Source: Calycina herbarum
Lineage: Eukaryota > Ascomycota > Leotiomycetes > Helotiales > Pezizellaceae
Direction of reading: 5' to 3'
Length of the DNA stretch: 64,000 nt
Assembly (NCBI GenBank): GCA_001414485.1
Contig: LLEY01000031.1
Span: forward strand, 372,001-436,000
Below, one piece after another: positions 1 to 10,987 of the stretch. Position 1 is the stretch's first letter; each line of letters starts with the position of its first letter. Both the position numbers and the translations under genes were made by a program. Under the pieces are notes generated by a model, which had not been told where the DNA came from, made no database searches, and was given only the letters and a program-made list of their open reading frames with translations.

Positions 1-2623
1 CAGCCGTCTCTCCAATGATCTCAATTGAAGTAGGACAGTCATATTCATCCATAATAACCTCAACCAACTGTTGAAATAAAAGAATCAGCACAACATTCCA
101 GAATTTAAATAAACCCTTCTCTTTCCTCCTCAATGCCTCTTTTGGTGCAGAAGAAATCACTGACCTGTGGATAAGCATCTTCATTAAACTCCTTGTCCTT
201 CATAAGAGCATCGAGTTCTTTTGCTGTACTAACTCGATAGGACTTAGACTCAATATCAGGCCCGAATGCTTTAAGGAGAGAGGTGTATTCCCAGGGTGGA
301 ATCTTGTTGTAGGGCGCATGGAGACCGTGGATTAGACGTTCTACTGTGTAGCTATTTGGTTCGGTGAGCACAATGTTCTTGAAAGGGGTTTGTGACATGA
401 GAGACTTACCCTCCATTGTTGATCACGAAACTGTTCTTGAGATCAGTATTTTTTCTATCAACAAGAAGGGAAGAGCTCACATGACGGGAATCAAACCTCC
501 CCTCAATAACACCGAAAAAGCTTGGGCTGTGAGTTGTAAGCTCCCATCTCCTTCTACGAGAACCAATCTCTTGTGTCCCTCCCCTTTCTCACTGAGCTCA
601 TTCAACTCCTTCCCACCAAACGAAGCTCCCACAGCAGCACCCGGAGCATATCCAATACTACCGAAAATAGCCTGTGTGAACATTTTTAGTCCACTGGGGA
701 GACGGGCTTCCACCATTCCGGCTTGGGAACAACCTGTTTCTGTTACGAGGATGTCGGAAGGTTTGAGGAAGTTTGAGAATCTCTGTTTCATGGAATTAGA
801 CTTTGTGGTCTTGAGAAATACGGAAATAGTGTTGGGAAGAGAGGAGAGGCGAAGAATTACCTGCCACAACCACTTATGCTTGATATCCTCCGTTTCTGAT
901 TCTTTGTATGCTGGGTACGGAGTACATGGCATGCCATTTTCATATTTCGTGACTAGATTCTGGGTCTTGACCTGTTCAATCAATTCGAGGAGGAGTGCTT
1001 TGATATTTCCCGGGTAGGCTTCATTTCCGATCTTCATGATCCTTTGATTAGCAAGTTTACGTGCTTTATATAGGGAAGTGGGTGCATGATGGATAGTACC
1101 TTGACCTCAAACCTCTGGAAATCAATAATATGCTCTGGTGCCACATTTTCTGAGAATCCTCCCCTATGTGTTTGCAAATTAAGCGAAATTCAGAGGTCAA
1201 TATGTCACTTCAGGACTCAACTTACGTATTGAAATCGCTCTGCCACACTTCTATTAGCTATCCTGTCTTCAATAATATTGATGCTCACTCACAGGAAGAT
1301 TCCCAACCCAGAGAACGCAATCTGACCTTTCCACCGTTTTAATCGTGTCCGGTAAACTACCTTTGCCACCATACATACCACAAAATTGTTTATTCTGCTC
1401 ATTGACAGAACCTTTCCCCATGAGAGTTGTGAATATAGGACAGTTAAGCGCTGTGGCGAGAAGTTCAACTTCTTGTTGAACTCGGTTCCTTGCTACTCCT
1501 AGATGTTTGTCAGGCTTGGGGTGTGGATATGGGAAGAATTATGAGGGAGAGTAGAAACATACCGCCGTCTGAGATGATTATCGGCTTCGTACTCCCTTTT
1601 ACACGATCGAAGATTTTAGATGCTGTCTCCTTGATCGTGGGAATATCTTTCTCCTCGATGGCAAGACTTTGAATGAGGGGAATGCTGAGTTGATTGGTGG
1701 TGATTTTCGTGGTTTGTAAATCGACTGGGAATCCGAGACTGGAAGCTGTTTAACATTTCGTGGGGATTTAAGATTGCGGAAATTGGAATGGCTTACTAGG
1801 CTGGTCGATTGTTGTAGATCATTGCTGGTTATCTTTATTTAGATCGTAGCAAGTAGAAGGGTTGGTTTTGGACGGGCATACCATTAATTATCCTGTCAAT
1901 TTCGTGTGGTGCTTCTTCAGCTGTTTTAATGACTGTTGCTTCGCAGGTGATTTCGGCTATGGATTGAGGTGCTGATGTTAGTACGCTTTGGAGAATGAGA
2001 GGAATGTTAAGAGAGGGAGGTAAAAGGTTTCCTTCAACGTTCACAATCTAGTCTCATTTTTGAAGAAATCAATCTAAAAGGAAACTCACTAGACATCTTC
2101 AAATAATGACTTCACACGAATTAGCGATCTCGCACTCCCAATTACATACTATCTGTCTAGATACTCTGCCACACATCACCTGGGAATGCAATACTTACTC
2201 ATATCTCAAGTCCCCCAACGTATGATGCAAAATCTTCCCCTTCGTTTGGGCCCTCACCCCGGGATACCCAACAATGTGTAAAACCGGCACACTTTCACAG
2301 AAGCTTCCAGCGGTTCCACAAAGTGCAGATGTTTCACCTGGTCCAAATGTTGTTATCAAGGCCCCGTAGCCTTTGATTCGGGCATACCCGTCGGCGGAGT
2401 AGGCGGCTATCAGTTCGTTTGGAGAACCAGACCATTGGGATGGTGGAATTTGGTCAAGGAGAGGGAGCTCGAAGTCTACGTAAATTAGTTTATTTGGGAA
2501 GAAGAGGGTCGGGAAAGTGGACGAACCTCCGGGGACGCCGAAGATGGTGGTTATTCCTAGTTGGTGGAGGCGACGAAGGAGATACTCGCCAAGGAGCATT
2601 TCTTCAGGGGCGGAGTTAGCCAT
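1..2623 (-). CDS. Pyruvate-decarboxylase-type ThDP enzyme (2-oxo acid decarboxylase), 3' end cut by window
   Basis: Thiamine-diphosphate decarboxylase, most like fungal pyruvate decarboxylase (pyruvate to acetaldehyde and CO2); an indole- or phenylpyruvate decarboxylase is possible. Thirteen exons, read downward: 2623-2527, 2475-2199, 2073-2045, 1956-1882, 1745-1563, 1498-1293, 1239-1226, 1163-1113, 1041-861, 782-481, 430-410, 351-165, 67-1. All splice phases agree and give about 563 residues by the window edge, near full family length. Visible motifs: GVPGDF (ThDP-contact Asp), NELIAAYSADGYAR (catalytic Glu), HHTLG (double His), SDFNTG, GDGSLQLT followed by NNGGYTVE (ThDP/Mg2+ motif and catalytic Glu). 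Every known catalytic residue is present, so it should be active. No N-terminal targeting signal is seen, so cytosolic. The least certain junctions are around the 29-nt exon (2073-2045) and the intron 1746-1881. Very intron-rich for this family. Confidence 0.9.
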
Positions 2624-3179
2624 GAGAGAGTAGCAAAATTTTCTAACGAGATTTCGGTTTGGAGATTTAAGTGAAGAGCTTCCACTTGATTATTCGTGGA
2701 ACTTGAAAGTGTGACGAGAATGAAAAATAAAAAGACGGAGAGAGCTGGAATCTTAAATAAAGTGTATTTCCGAATGAACTTTGGGGGCTATCATGGTGCG
2801 AGAGGTTACACAATGGATGCATTGTCATCATACAGCAGTTGTGTAACTTGAAATGCATTGGTTGTACTGGCCAAACAGCCTTTAATGCTCTGGCATTCGT
2901 TCGGGCAGTTTTCCCAGCTGGTGTACAATTTGAACCTTGTATTAGTTATTTAAATGATATAGCTTACACACGCCGCGTGCATGAAAATGATACTGTAAGG
3001 CTGATGCGGGGTCGGATTTAAGTGTATTCTACATACGGAAATTTACGTGGCCAAAAATTTCGAGAATTCTACATGAACATACTCACCAAGAGCTGAGTAA
3101 CTAACTAGCATCACTGGGTCCAAGTTATTGTGGTGAACCAAGAAAAGTCGGGAAGTGGCAAGGAAGTACCGGTTGGTCC
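2624..3179. other. Intergenic: divergent upstream region
   Basis: Holds the promoter side of the leftward decarboxylase gene and of the rightward small secreted locus. No supported gene; the ORFs here are short, lack splice support and match nothing I recognise. Confidence 0.5.
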
Positions 3180-3187
3180 TATAAAAG
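3180..3187 (+). promoter_or_regulatory. TATA box
   Basis: TATAAAAG, about 40 bp before the likely start of the small cysteine-rich reading frame. Spacing fits a core promoter with a short leader. Confidence 0.4.
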
Positions 3188-3224
3188 ACCATTGCAACAC
3201 CAAATTTTCAAGCGACCAATTTCC

Positions 3225-3581
3225 ATATCAATTTCTTTACCATCCTTCAGGGTGTTGGTTGTTGGTTCTTTCATTCATTTGATTTGGGCCGTTACATGCA
3301 ATGAATTATGTGGAAGGTCAGAAGTTCCAGGCGGTGTATGTACGATGCTACGTACATGCAGTCCCCAAGACTCGCTTACGGCTTGTGTATGCAGACTGAA
3401 AGCAAAACACCAAGAGAAAATACCAACGCAGAGAGAACTTGTACTCTTCGCTAAGAAGCTGGACTATCTTTGTGAATCAGAGGCAAACAGGTGTAATGAT
3501 CCTGTGTTGGTTCCCAGTCTGAGCGATGGGCGGAGTTTGTTGGTCAGAGGTATAAGTAAATCTCAAAATCTGCTCAGTTGA
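3225..3581 (+). pseudogene. Small 8-cysteine secreted-type protein without an ATG
   Basis: An open frame of about 118 codons starts with a hydrophobic signal-like stretch (VLVVGSFIHLIWAV) followed by eight cysteines spaced C-x3-C-x9-C-x5-C-x8-C-x-C-x26-C-x6-C. The part around D-x4-C-x-C resembles a CFEM domain, but the spacing does not fully fit, so I only call it a cysteine-rich candidate effector. No ATG stands in frame ahead of the signal-like region; the position where one would be expected (3225-3227) is ATA, a change RIP could make. A good TATA box lies upstream at 3180. Alternatives: an unseen 5' exon, or chance. The frame ends at 3581. Confidence 0.35.
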
Positions 3582-3809
3582 TATTTTTATCATCACCAAT
3601 CATTTCATTTCATTTCTCACTCTCAATACCTGCCACTATTCTTTCTCTCCTCTTCAGGGTATCAACGAAGTTCTTTTCACATTCATTATTCCACAATACA
3701 TTCGTTTGTGAACACAAATACCCTCATTTAAAACACGACACACACCCCCCTTCCTTTAGTAACTCCTTGACTCTTTCTATTGCGACTCTAGCTTCCAACT
3801 GTTAGAATC

Positions 3810-5262
3810 ATAGACTCGAGAGATTACAACACGCGTTTTTCTATTTTTGCCGGACTGCTCACTTTGTTTTCCTTCGCCAGCATTGGCTACGCGGGAGATT
3901 GTGCTATTGGACCTTATGCGGTATGTTTAACTGCATCTCCCCCTACCTGTTTTCGCTTGCTTTATGTATGCATCGCTAACTTTTGCAATAACCAGCCGAA
4001 AAGCGCTGTGGGAAACCTCAAAAATGGCGCCATCACTCTTACCACTCCCTCATTCTGTTGGTCGGAATACGATCAAGGTCGTCTCATCATCGGTATCAAA
4101 GTCTGGTATATTCGCTGGCACATCAAGGGTATCGAAGTGAAATTGTCTAATGGGGAAACACGAATGATGGGAGTAAGGGACTCCACTGGTGGCAGCGAAC
4201 CCAGTATCCAGTGGGAGGGGATCAAAGAAAGAGTGAAGTCCATGAAAATGTGGAGCAACAAAAACCAAGACGCTTTGGGATTTATGACCATGGAGTTGAC
4301 TAATGGAACAAAGTTCGAGGCTGGAAATCAGAAGGAGACGCACCCCCTTCCGGTACTGAAATTGCAGTTGGCGACGGGACACTAATTGGTGCCACGGGAC
4401 ACAATTCCGGGTTCATTATGCAATTTACCTGGCTATTCTTGAGCAACCCTATTGTCGAAGCTAAAATCATCGATGTTGAGTACGCCGAAAAATTGGAAGA
4501 GTGGAACAAAGAAGCCCGGTAAGAATCACGCAGCATTCGTGAAAGAGAAGCTAACACTGTGAAGCGGGATTAAGGAACAGGGACTTGCAGATCTCAGTTA
4601 CGACAACTGTGCAAATTCTAACCTCGCCTGGGGTTTTACTAACGGAATTGACGTTACGAGGTCCAAAACATTGACACAGTCCTACACCTACACCTTAGGC
4701 GCAACTATCGACGGTGGGTGTTCTCCGACCTCTCATTCCCTTCTTCGGGTTGTTTCAGGAGGAATAAGATACTATTTCCTCCTCAGACAGCTTTATTTCC
4801 TCCCCACTACCATGTAATTCCTCAAACATACTTCTAGAAATAGCAATACTGACTCCGAGATCATCCGCAGTGACGGTAGGAGGCCAGGTGGGGGTCCCCG
4901 AGGTAGCCAGTGCGAAAACCGAAGTTAAAATTGGAGCGAGTTATTCTTTTGCGACAATGAAATTAAATTCAAAGACTGAGTCTGACGCGCAAAAGCTGTC
5001 ATGGCGTACAGGCGGAACCTCTGTCGATCTGATCAAGCCTTGGATGGCCAAGCGTTGCACAGCTACTTCATACCGAGGTGACTTTCAAAGCAAATACACC
5101 AGCACCGTCAGAGTCACTATGGCGGATGGAAAGACCTTCGACATGAAGCAAACTGGAAACTGTCTTGCAACTTCCTGGACTGACGCTCGTGCCACCTGTT
5201 ACGAGGTGCCTGTGGCCAAATGTGAGAAGCAGTCTCGCCGTGCAGTGGAGTTCATTGCCTAA
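3810..5262 (+). pseudogene. Jacalin-like/aerolysin-like pore-forming protein, probably broken
   Basis: Secreted two-domain protein: a jacalin-like beta-prism domain followed by an aerolysin/natterin-type pore-forming module that would oligomerise and insert a beta-barrel into membranes. Exons: about 3810-3920, 3996-4518, 4565-4714, 4871-5262, with introns 3921-3995, 4519-4564 and 4715-4870; phases agree except at the break. A hydrophobic signal-like stretch ends near GYA|GDC. The second half has alternating Ser/Thr/Val strands around TVGGQVGVPEVA, typical of the pre-stem hairpin, then a Cys-containing tail. Two faults: no in-frame ATG (a TAG lies at 3789-3791, and the plausible start codon position, 3810, reads ATA), and a frame change near 4325-4327 in an A-run within the jacalin part, with no usable intron to explain it. 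A base-calling error in the homopolymer is the alternative for the second. Role unknown; relatives are lectin-like toxins. Confidence 0.6.
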
Positions 5263-5493
5263 TTTTCTCTTTTTGTTTCCCCGAGTAGTGGGCAGTATGG
5301 CACAGCTAGAAGGAGCCAATATGTAGCAATGCGGAAGATTGTAAGATCAATGTGTGCGGAGATTTGTTAGGGGGTTTGTTTAGCAGCTGTGTTTCAATTT
5401 TAGATTTGGTCGCATGGAGTTTGTATTTTTGGTTTGTCAATGATAGCATAGATTGGTAGTTTAAAATCTGGGCACGACTACCGATAAATGCTC

Positions 5494-5499
5494 AATAAA
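5494..5499 (+). terminator. Poly(A) signal
   Basis: AATAAA, 232 bp after the stop codon of the aerolysin-like locus. It is the canonical hexamer in an AT-rich 3' region. Confidence 0.35.
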
Positions 5500-6243
5500 A
5501 GTGTTCAAGTACCATACTTTCTCTATATTCTTCTCTTTTGATGTGCGAAGATATTTGTTCAGCCTTTGTCTGCTAACGGGCTAAGCGAGTTGAGTCCTGG
5601 ACTCTTTGCGCAATGTTATTATCTCCGATTTGCTAAATTATCAATGCAGGGAAAATTAATTCAAGTTTTCTTGAATTTTTTAGAAATTAACCTTTTGATA
5701 TTTTCGGTTCCAATCCCTTTTATTTTCCTGAAGGTAACTCTTTTTTTGTTGGTAAAAATCTTGCCGAGGAAGCACGAGGGTTGTATTAGCAAGGCTCTTA
5801 TCCAGTACCCCAGCTTACCACAAGGAGGATTTAGCCGCTGTTGGTGCTCCCCAATCATTTTCAAGTGAATGCTTATGATTTCTGTCACCGATTTTATGAA
5901 ACTCTTGGGGCCAGCAAAACGTCCCTTACTCGGCCTGGTATTGGCTGAGCCCGTCCATATTTTTAGCCATCTCTCAAAGCAGTCGCCCTCCCCCCTAACC
6001 AATTTATAAAGGCTCAGCCTCCATTTCAGTGCCACAGAACTTCAGGGGGAAGGGACCATCTTCGCAGGCATTGCGAATACTGTTCTGTAGGCTGTGGGCA
6101 CCGCAGGCGCAGCCTTGAGCCGATACTGGGCCACTGGGCCGCCTCATGTTGGAATCAACAAAACAATAGACAAAGAGTGCCATCTGTCAAATATTTCTTT
6201 TCTCTCCTCAATTATTTTATCAGACACAAAAACAGATTTTATC
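5500..6243. other. Intergenic
   Basis: Open frames occur on both strands (for example 5566-5868 and 5661-6035) but have no recognisable domain, good start context or splice support. I see nothing else here. Confidence 0.4.
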
Positions 6244-6757
6244 ATGCGTACTACACTAGCATTGCTCGTCGTATCCGCAACTTTTGCTTCCTCACAGAGT
6301 GCTGCCCAAAGCACTGCCAAAATTTGGATTCCAGGTCAAGGAACGCGTCCACAGAATGTGATTGCTTCAATTATTTCACAGATACCTGGAGTAAATTGTT
6401 CTACATTACAGCATAGATTTGAAAAAAATACTGACCAGCCCAGGATACATCCGCAACAGTTTATGCCATACAATGCAAAGCAGGAACATCCCCCCTTGAG
6501 TGCAACATACCCGGCGGACTCATATTAACGGAAGGTCCTGGCCTAGCAGAGTTTACCAGTCTTTCCCCGAACAAGAAGTATTTCCTTCAATATTTCCCAC
6601 TTCTTTGCCTGAAGACTAACTGGTCACTAAAGAACTACCACCGCAACATGCAAGCTCGAGGGCAGTGTCAATATCTAGTACGGCGGGTCTGGCGATGGTT
6701 ACGGCAAAGGCGCAGTGGGTTGCTGGAGGCATGGCTGCTGGGCTTGCTTTGTTGTAG
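6244..6757 (+). pseudogene. Remnant of a fungal GPI-anchored cell-surface protein
   Basis: Starts with ATG and a clean signal peptide (MRTTLALLVVSATFASSQSA), then IWIPGQG and NVIASIIS, the opening of a widespread fungal GPI-anchored family. Exon 1 is 6244-6390, intron 6391-6443 (53 nt). Exon 2 resumes the family pattern (SATVYAIQC, then an xEGP turn: TEGPGLAEF). After about 6600 the frame loses similarity. A typical GPI-anchor tail (AQWVAGGMAAGLALL, stop 6755-6757) then appears in a different frame. The family's Ser/Thr-rich middle, usually about 100 residues, is missing. Reading: internal deletion plus frameshift, leaving both ends. An unusual spliced form is less likely. Confidence 0.55.
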
Positions 6758-9062
6758 GTTAGGTCGGCGGGGTTTAAGGCCGTCATTTGGGCTTCGGATT
6801 ATAGAATTAATATGCTGTATGTTATAGTACCTCAACTAGTGGAATGTTATGAGCGTAGGTGTTTTTTAGCCAATAGATTATCTTTTTGAAATTTATCACG
6901 GCTATATTTCTCCTCGTGTTTCGTCGCTTGTATGACTTTTATATCCCTTTCATGGCTCCTGTGCATCTCTTTACTCTTTAGGAAGTCGACGCATTTGAGG
7001 CAGGAAAGTGGGAACATTCAACCTTATTATTACTTCCCATCACCTACTTTCCTTTAGACAGTGAAAAGTATTGTTCGAGAATGGTTAAAAGTATGAAACG
7101 TTTAACTTTTCCTTCTCCTAAACTTCTAGAGTAATTGATATACTTATTCGAGAGTATTTCGGTCGCTCTAATGTAGAAGGGTGGATGAGAGCAATGACAT
7201 GGCGTTTTACTTACATCTTCAATGAGTACTTCCCCTTCCGAAATGGATTGAAAGCTAAAAAGTTGTGTGGAACTATTGGAGGGATATTCACAGCGTATTA
7301 CTCGTCTAAAGAAGAGTGCTTAAAATGTCTTATTAGACCTTCGAGTTTCCCTATTCGAACAAAAAGTTGCAAAATCGACGCTTTTTTAGGGGCAGACTTG
7401 GCCGAGGACGCAATTTGATTAACCACTTCATTATCATAAATTTAGAGTTGGAGCCAAATGGTTCCTAGTTTATTCTTAATTTTGTTTTATTAAGATATTG
7501 TTTAGGGCAGTGACGAGCTAGTATGATATATTAGAGATGTAGACAGAAGAAAACGTATCTGACGGTTAGTCAGTAGGGAACCGGGTATACTTTCAACTCC
7601 ACGAGGCTTATTTAAAGGCTTTGCTATTGCCTTGAAATAACGTAGCCTGAGCTAGAAGAAGTATCCCGGGCCTCGCGGATGGACTGATCAAAGCCTGTAC
7701 TAGAACCAGAAGTCTTACCTCGTGTGAAAAAAGGTTAGTCAAGTTTTCATCCATTCCAGCTTGGATCGAAGAAAGAGAGTGCAGTTCCATAACATGCTGG
7801 ACTTCTCCAATCACATACGAGATAACCTCTCGTGGGTCCTCTGCAGAAGCTGACGAGGTGACTTTGTCACTGGCTGTGGTCTCATCGAATTCCTCTCGCA
7901 GCTCAGTATTCCAGATCATCTCAATGGTTGGAGGGAGCCAACATTTGCAAGCTTTTAAAGCATCGATCTTCCTTTCAACGGTTAGATTCTGTGCCAGATG
8001 AGTTTTGATGTTCTTCTTTTCTTTTGACAATTCTACATTTGGAAGTATAATTTGAGCACACACCGCCTGCACCTAATGCCTGTTTCGAAGCAATTCTACT
8101 TCCTCATTGCCAGGTTAACCATATCGCAATCATCGTAAACTTCATCATCATCACTAGAGCGTACCCAACCAACAGAAAGTCTTCGCTTCCATTTTGAAGT
8201 CGTTCATTTATCTGTTTGGAAGATGGTCAGAGTCTTGATGTCTTGGAGTAGCATTAATTGGTTGTCCCTCAGCAAATTTATGTTGAAGACGCTGGACCCA
8301 TCCTTGGTGGTTGTAGATGAATTGATACATCTGGAAACCTCAAACTATTTTTCGGTTCCATCGGATCGACTCAATTTTTCTCTCAATTTTCCAAAAAAAA
8401 TTAAAAATTTGAAATCTGGGTTTGGAGAGAAGGGGGGGGGAGGGGGAGTGGGGGATTCGAGGCAATTATAGTAAACAATGGGGTAATCGGCGTTTGTTAA
8501 CAAGGAAAGATTCTAGATACTTATTTCGTTTTTCGCCCTTTGTTGAAAGCCAAATTTCAAGCAAAGAACTGAGCGCACTATGCTATTCCTGGACGATAGT
8601 GTATGAGCTGCACTTCAAACACACACCTTTCGCTTAGCAGAAGGCATGATCGTGACTTCACTTTTACATTGCGAGTATGACGCTGTGCGGAGAAGGCCAT
8701 ACCCAAACTATTCTATTCACTATAATTTCAAACTGTTCTATACTCTGTACCCCGCAGAAGCTATGGATAAACCCCACAGCACGCGGGGAAGAAAGTTTAT
8801 TGGCCATTTTTCGGAGACTGTCCAAGCCATTTCGAAGTCCCAACCCAGCCAAATAGTATTCACTCCCTCATTTTTGGAGGCAAGAAACTTCTAGTTCTCT
8901 AGGTAACAGGAGCTCAGACCATCTCTGTGTTTCCAAAAGCATAAATACCCCCGCACCTCTTCCCTCTTCCGCCTTAATTCTTCTGCAAACTTCAACCGCC
9001 ATAGCAGTGGATCTTGCAAACCAAACACCGACTATTCCATCGTCCATCAAGACAAAGATCAA
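6758..9062. other. Long intergenic region with only weak ORFs
   Basis: About 2.3 kb without a supported gene. Open frames at 7185-7418 (+) and 7608-8072 (-, no ATG start, 154 codons) match nothing I know. A G-rich run lies near 8431-8455. The end holds the leader of the next gene, with an ATAAATA motif at 8941 and a likely 5'UTR intron (about 9064-9110). Confidence 0.4.
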
Positions 9063-9119
9063 GGTTAGTTCATACTTGACTCCTCAGTAAACTACAAACT
9101 AACATCTAGATCTCTCAAG

Positions 9120-10229
9120 ATGAGCGACTACACTCCATCTGAGTCGGAGTGGAGCGCTGTCTCTAAGCCCACTGGCTCTTCAATAGTCTTGCGAGACGAA
9201 GACCTGGCATCAACTCGTGCTGCAACACCCACTCCATCGGATGCTGCTCAACTTCCACGATCGAGCGAACCGTAGCTACGAACTCCCCTCACTCTACTAT
9301 TGAGCACCCCGCAGTCAAGGTAGACTTCACAAATGATGGCAAGAACTGCACTATCGTGGTTGCTCAGAACACCGACTTCCGAGGCTTTACCTTGACTTAT
9401 TCACCTAACGAGGAAGCTCAAGGTTATACCGCCTCTTTTGATCTGCTTGATGACAAGATGAAGCAAGTAACAATCAGCGATACCCCGAACAACAGCATGA
9501 CTACAAAGATCAAGGACAAGCTGGCTCCCCGTCGACGCAAGCGAAATAAGAGACATTTCGGAGGACCGAAATGGATCGTACGACCCGATAACGCCACTCC
9601 TGGCTTTGTCAGAGGATTCAAGCTTCAACCCAACGAGGTCGAGGGTGAAAGCCGAGTCTATGACATGCTTCATGACATCAATGACACAAACGAGGTTTTC
9701 ATTCAGGCAAAGGCTAAGGACAACTACTGGATTCGATCTCTCAAGTACCTTAATCCGGCCGCTATCAACCAGATCAAGAGTGTCTTTCTTGACCTTCAGT
9801 ATCTGTAAGGTTCTCCCTCTTATCTCTTATAGATAATACGAACTAATCAACTACAGTCACGGTAACCGAAAGGAATCAGTAGTGAACCTACTTTTGGATC
9901 GTGCGAACCCACTTTACGAAGCCCCCATCGAGAAACTCCATATCATGGTCCGCTTTTCAGATAAGGCCTCATTGTTTAATTTGCTCCTTAGTTTCTTCCA
10001 CGGCTGTGAACAAATTAACAAATTGACACTCAGCTTGTACAACACTGATGGCAAGGTCGATCTCGATTCTAGGCAACGCATCCTTAGTTTGGTTAAGGAA
10101 TTATCCAATGACAAACTGCAAGTATGCCCAGAATACCCGAAGGAAATCCGACTTGACTATGAAGGCGAGATTCCAGCTCCTGCTGTCCTTTTGACCTCTT
10201 GGGACGCTCTCTCTTGGGAGGAAGTTTGA
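9120..10229 (+). CDS. Hypothetical protein, unrecognised (332 aa)
   Basis: No family recognised. The best model starts at the ATG in a CAAGATGA context just after a probable 5'UTR intron. Exons: 9120-9216, 9276-9804, 9857-10229, giving 332 residues with consistent phases. The first intron (59 nt, GTGCTG donor, CTCAAC branch) is inferred because the first frame meets TAG at 9273-9275; a one-base frameshift is the alternative. The second intron (52 nt, GTAAGG..CTACAG) is well supported. The protein is soluble-looking, with an acidic Ser/Thr-rich start, a basic cluster (APRRRKRNKRH) that could be a nuclear signal, and leucine-rich helices in the last third. No signal peptide or membrane segment. 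Confidence 0.6.
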
Positions 10230-10987
10230 GCTTAGCTGCTTAAGTGGGTCAACTGGGATGCTTGATACTTCAACTAGACCTTCTACGTAGAAGTGTAGGG
10301 GTGATCTCGGCGGGAAGTAAGGTACACGTCAGATTTGTTGATGTGGTATTGGGGAGGGATTGCATCTGGGGCACAGGACTAGCGCACTAGGCAAATGAAT
10401 ACGGAAATAATTTGCCGTAAAATCGCATACTTGTAATAAATGAGTGACGGAAAATTTGGTGTTTGCAAACTAACTTCAATGGAAGAGCTCACAACTTTGA
10501 ATAGAGTCCAGCTCTATACTATTTGCTGTTCTTCTACCGCTTCATAATAGACAAACAAAATCTTGACCCGTAATAACAACAAAACGCGTGGTGGTACTAA
10601 CTTAATCTCATGGACTGAGAAGGAATTAGGTCAAGGACACTTCTGGTGCTTCCAAGAATTGATTGCTTCTTTATATTCAACAGATCAACTCGATCCTGAG
10701 TTCAAAATGTCAGGCTACCCGGTGGCCCTTCATCAAACGAAGAAACCTGGCTACTTCTCTCCTCTCCCCCCGAAATCGTTCGTCGCATTAAAACTCCATA
10801 AAGATATTCTGAATGGAAATCAGGAAGGATTTTGGGAGTGGCGTGAGGTCGTCCTACAGCCCGGGGTTTTCCCTGATGGTGGGGTGTAGGTTAGGCTTAG
10901 CGGGGTGAAGTCATCAACGCCAGGAGGAAAAATGAGGCTTCTCACAACCTCAAAACATCCTCACAACCACCCTTTCACCGATTAATC
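10230..10987. other. Intergenic, with one unrecognised ORF (10563-10889, +)
   Basis: The frame at 10563-10889 lacks an ATG at its start; its internal ATG would give about 60 residues (MSGYPVAL..., PGYFSPLPPK). It has protein-like composition but no recognisable family and may be a gene fragment. The end of the interval is the promoter of the GTPase gene. Confidence 0.35.

Noticed and set aside
364..1017. 217-codon plus-strand frame
   Set aside because: Shadow of the decarboxylase exons on the opposite strand; starts at GTG and has no protein features.
7608..8072. 154-codon minus-strand frame
   Set aside because: No ATG start, no domain or splice support; noted only within the intergenic entry.
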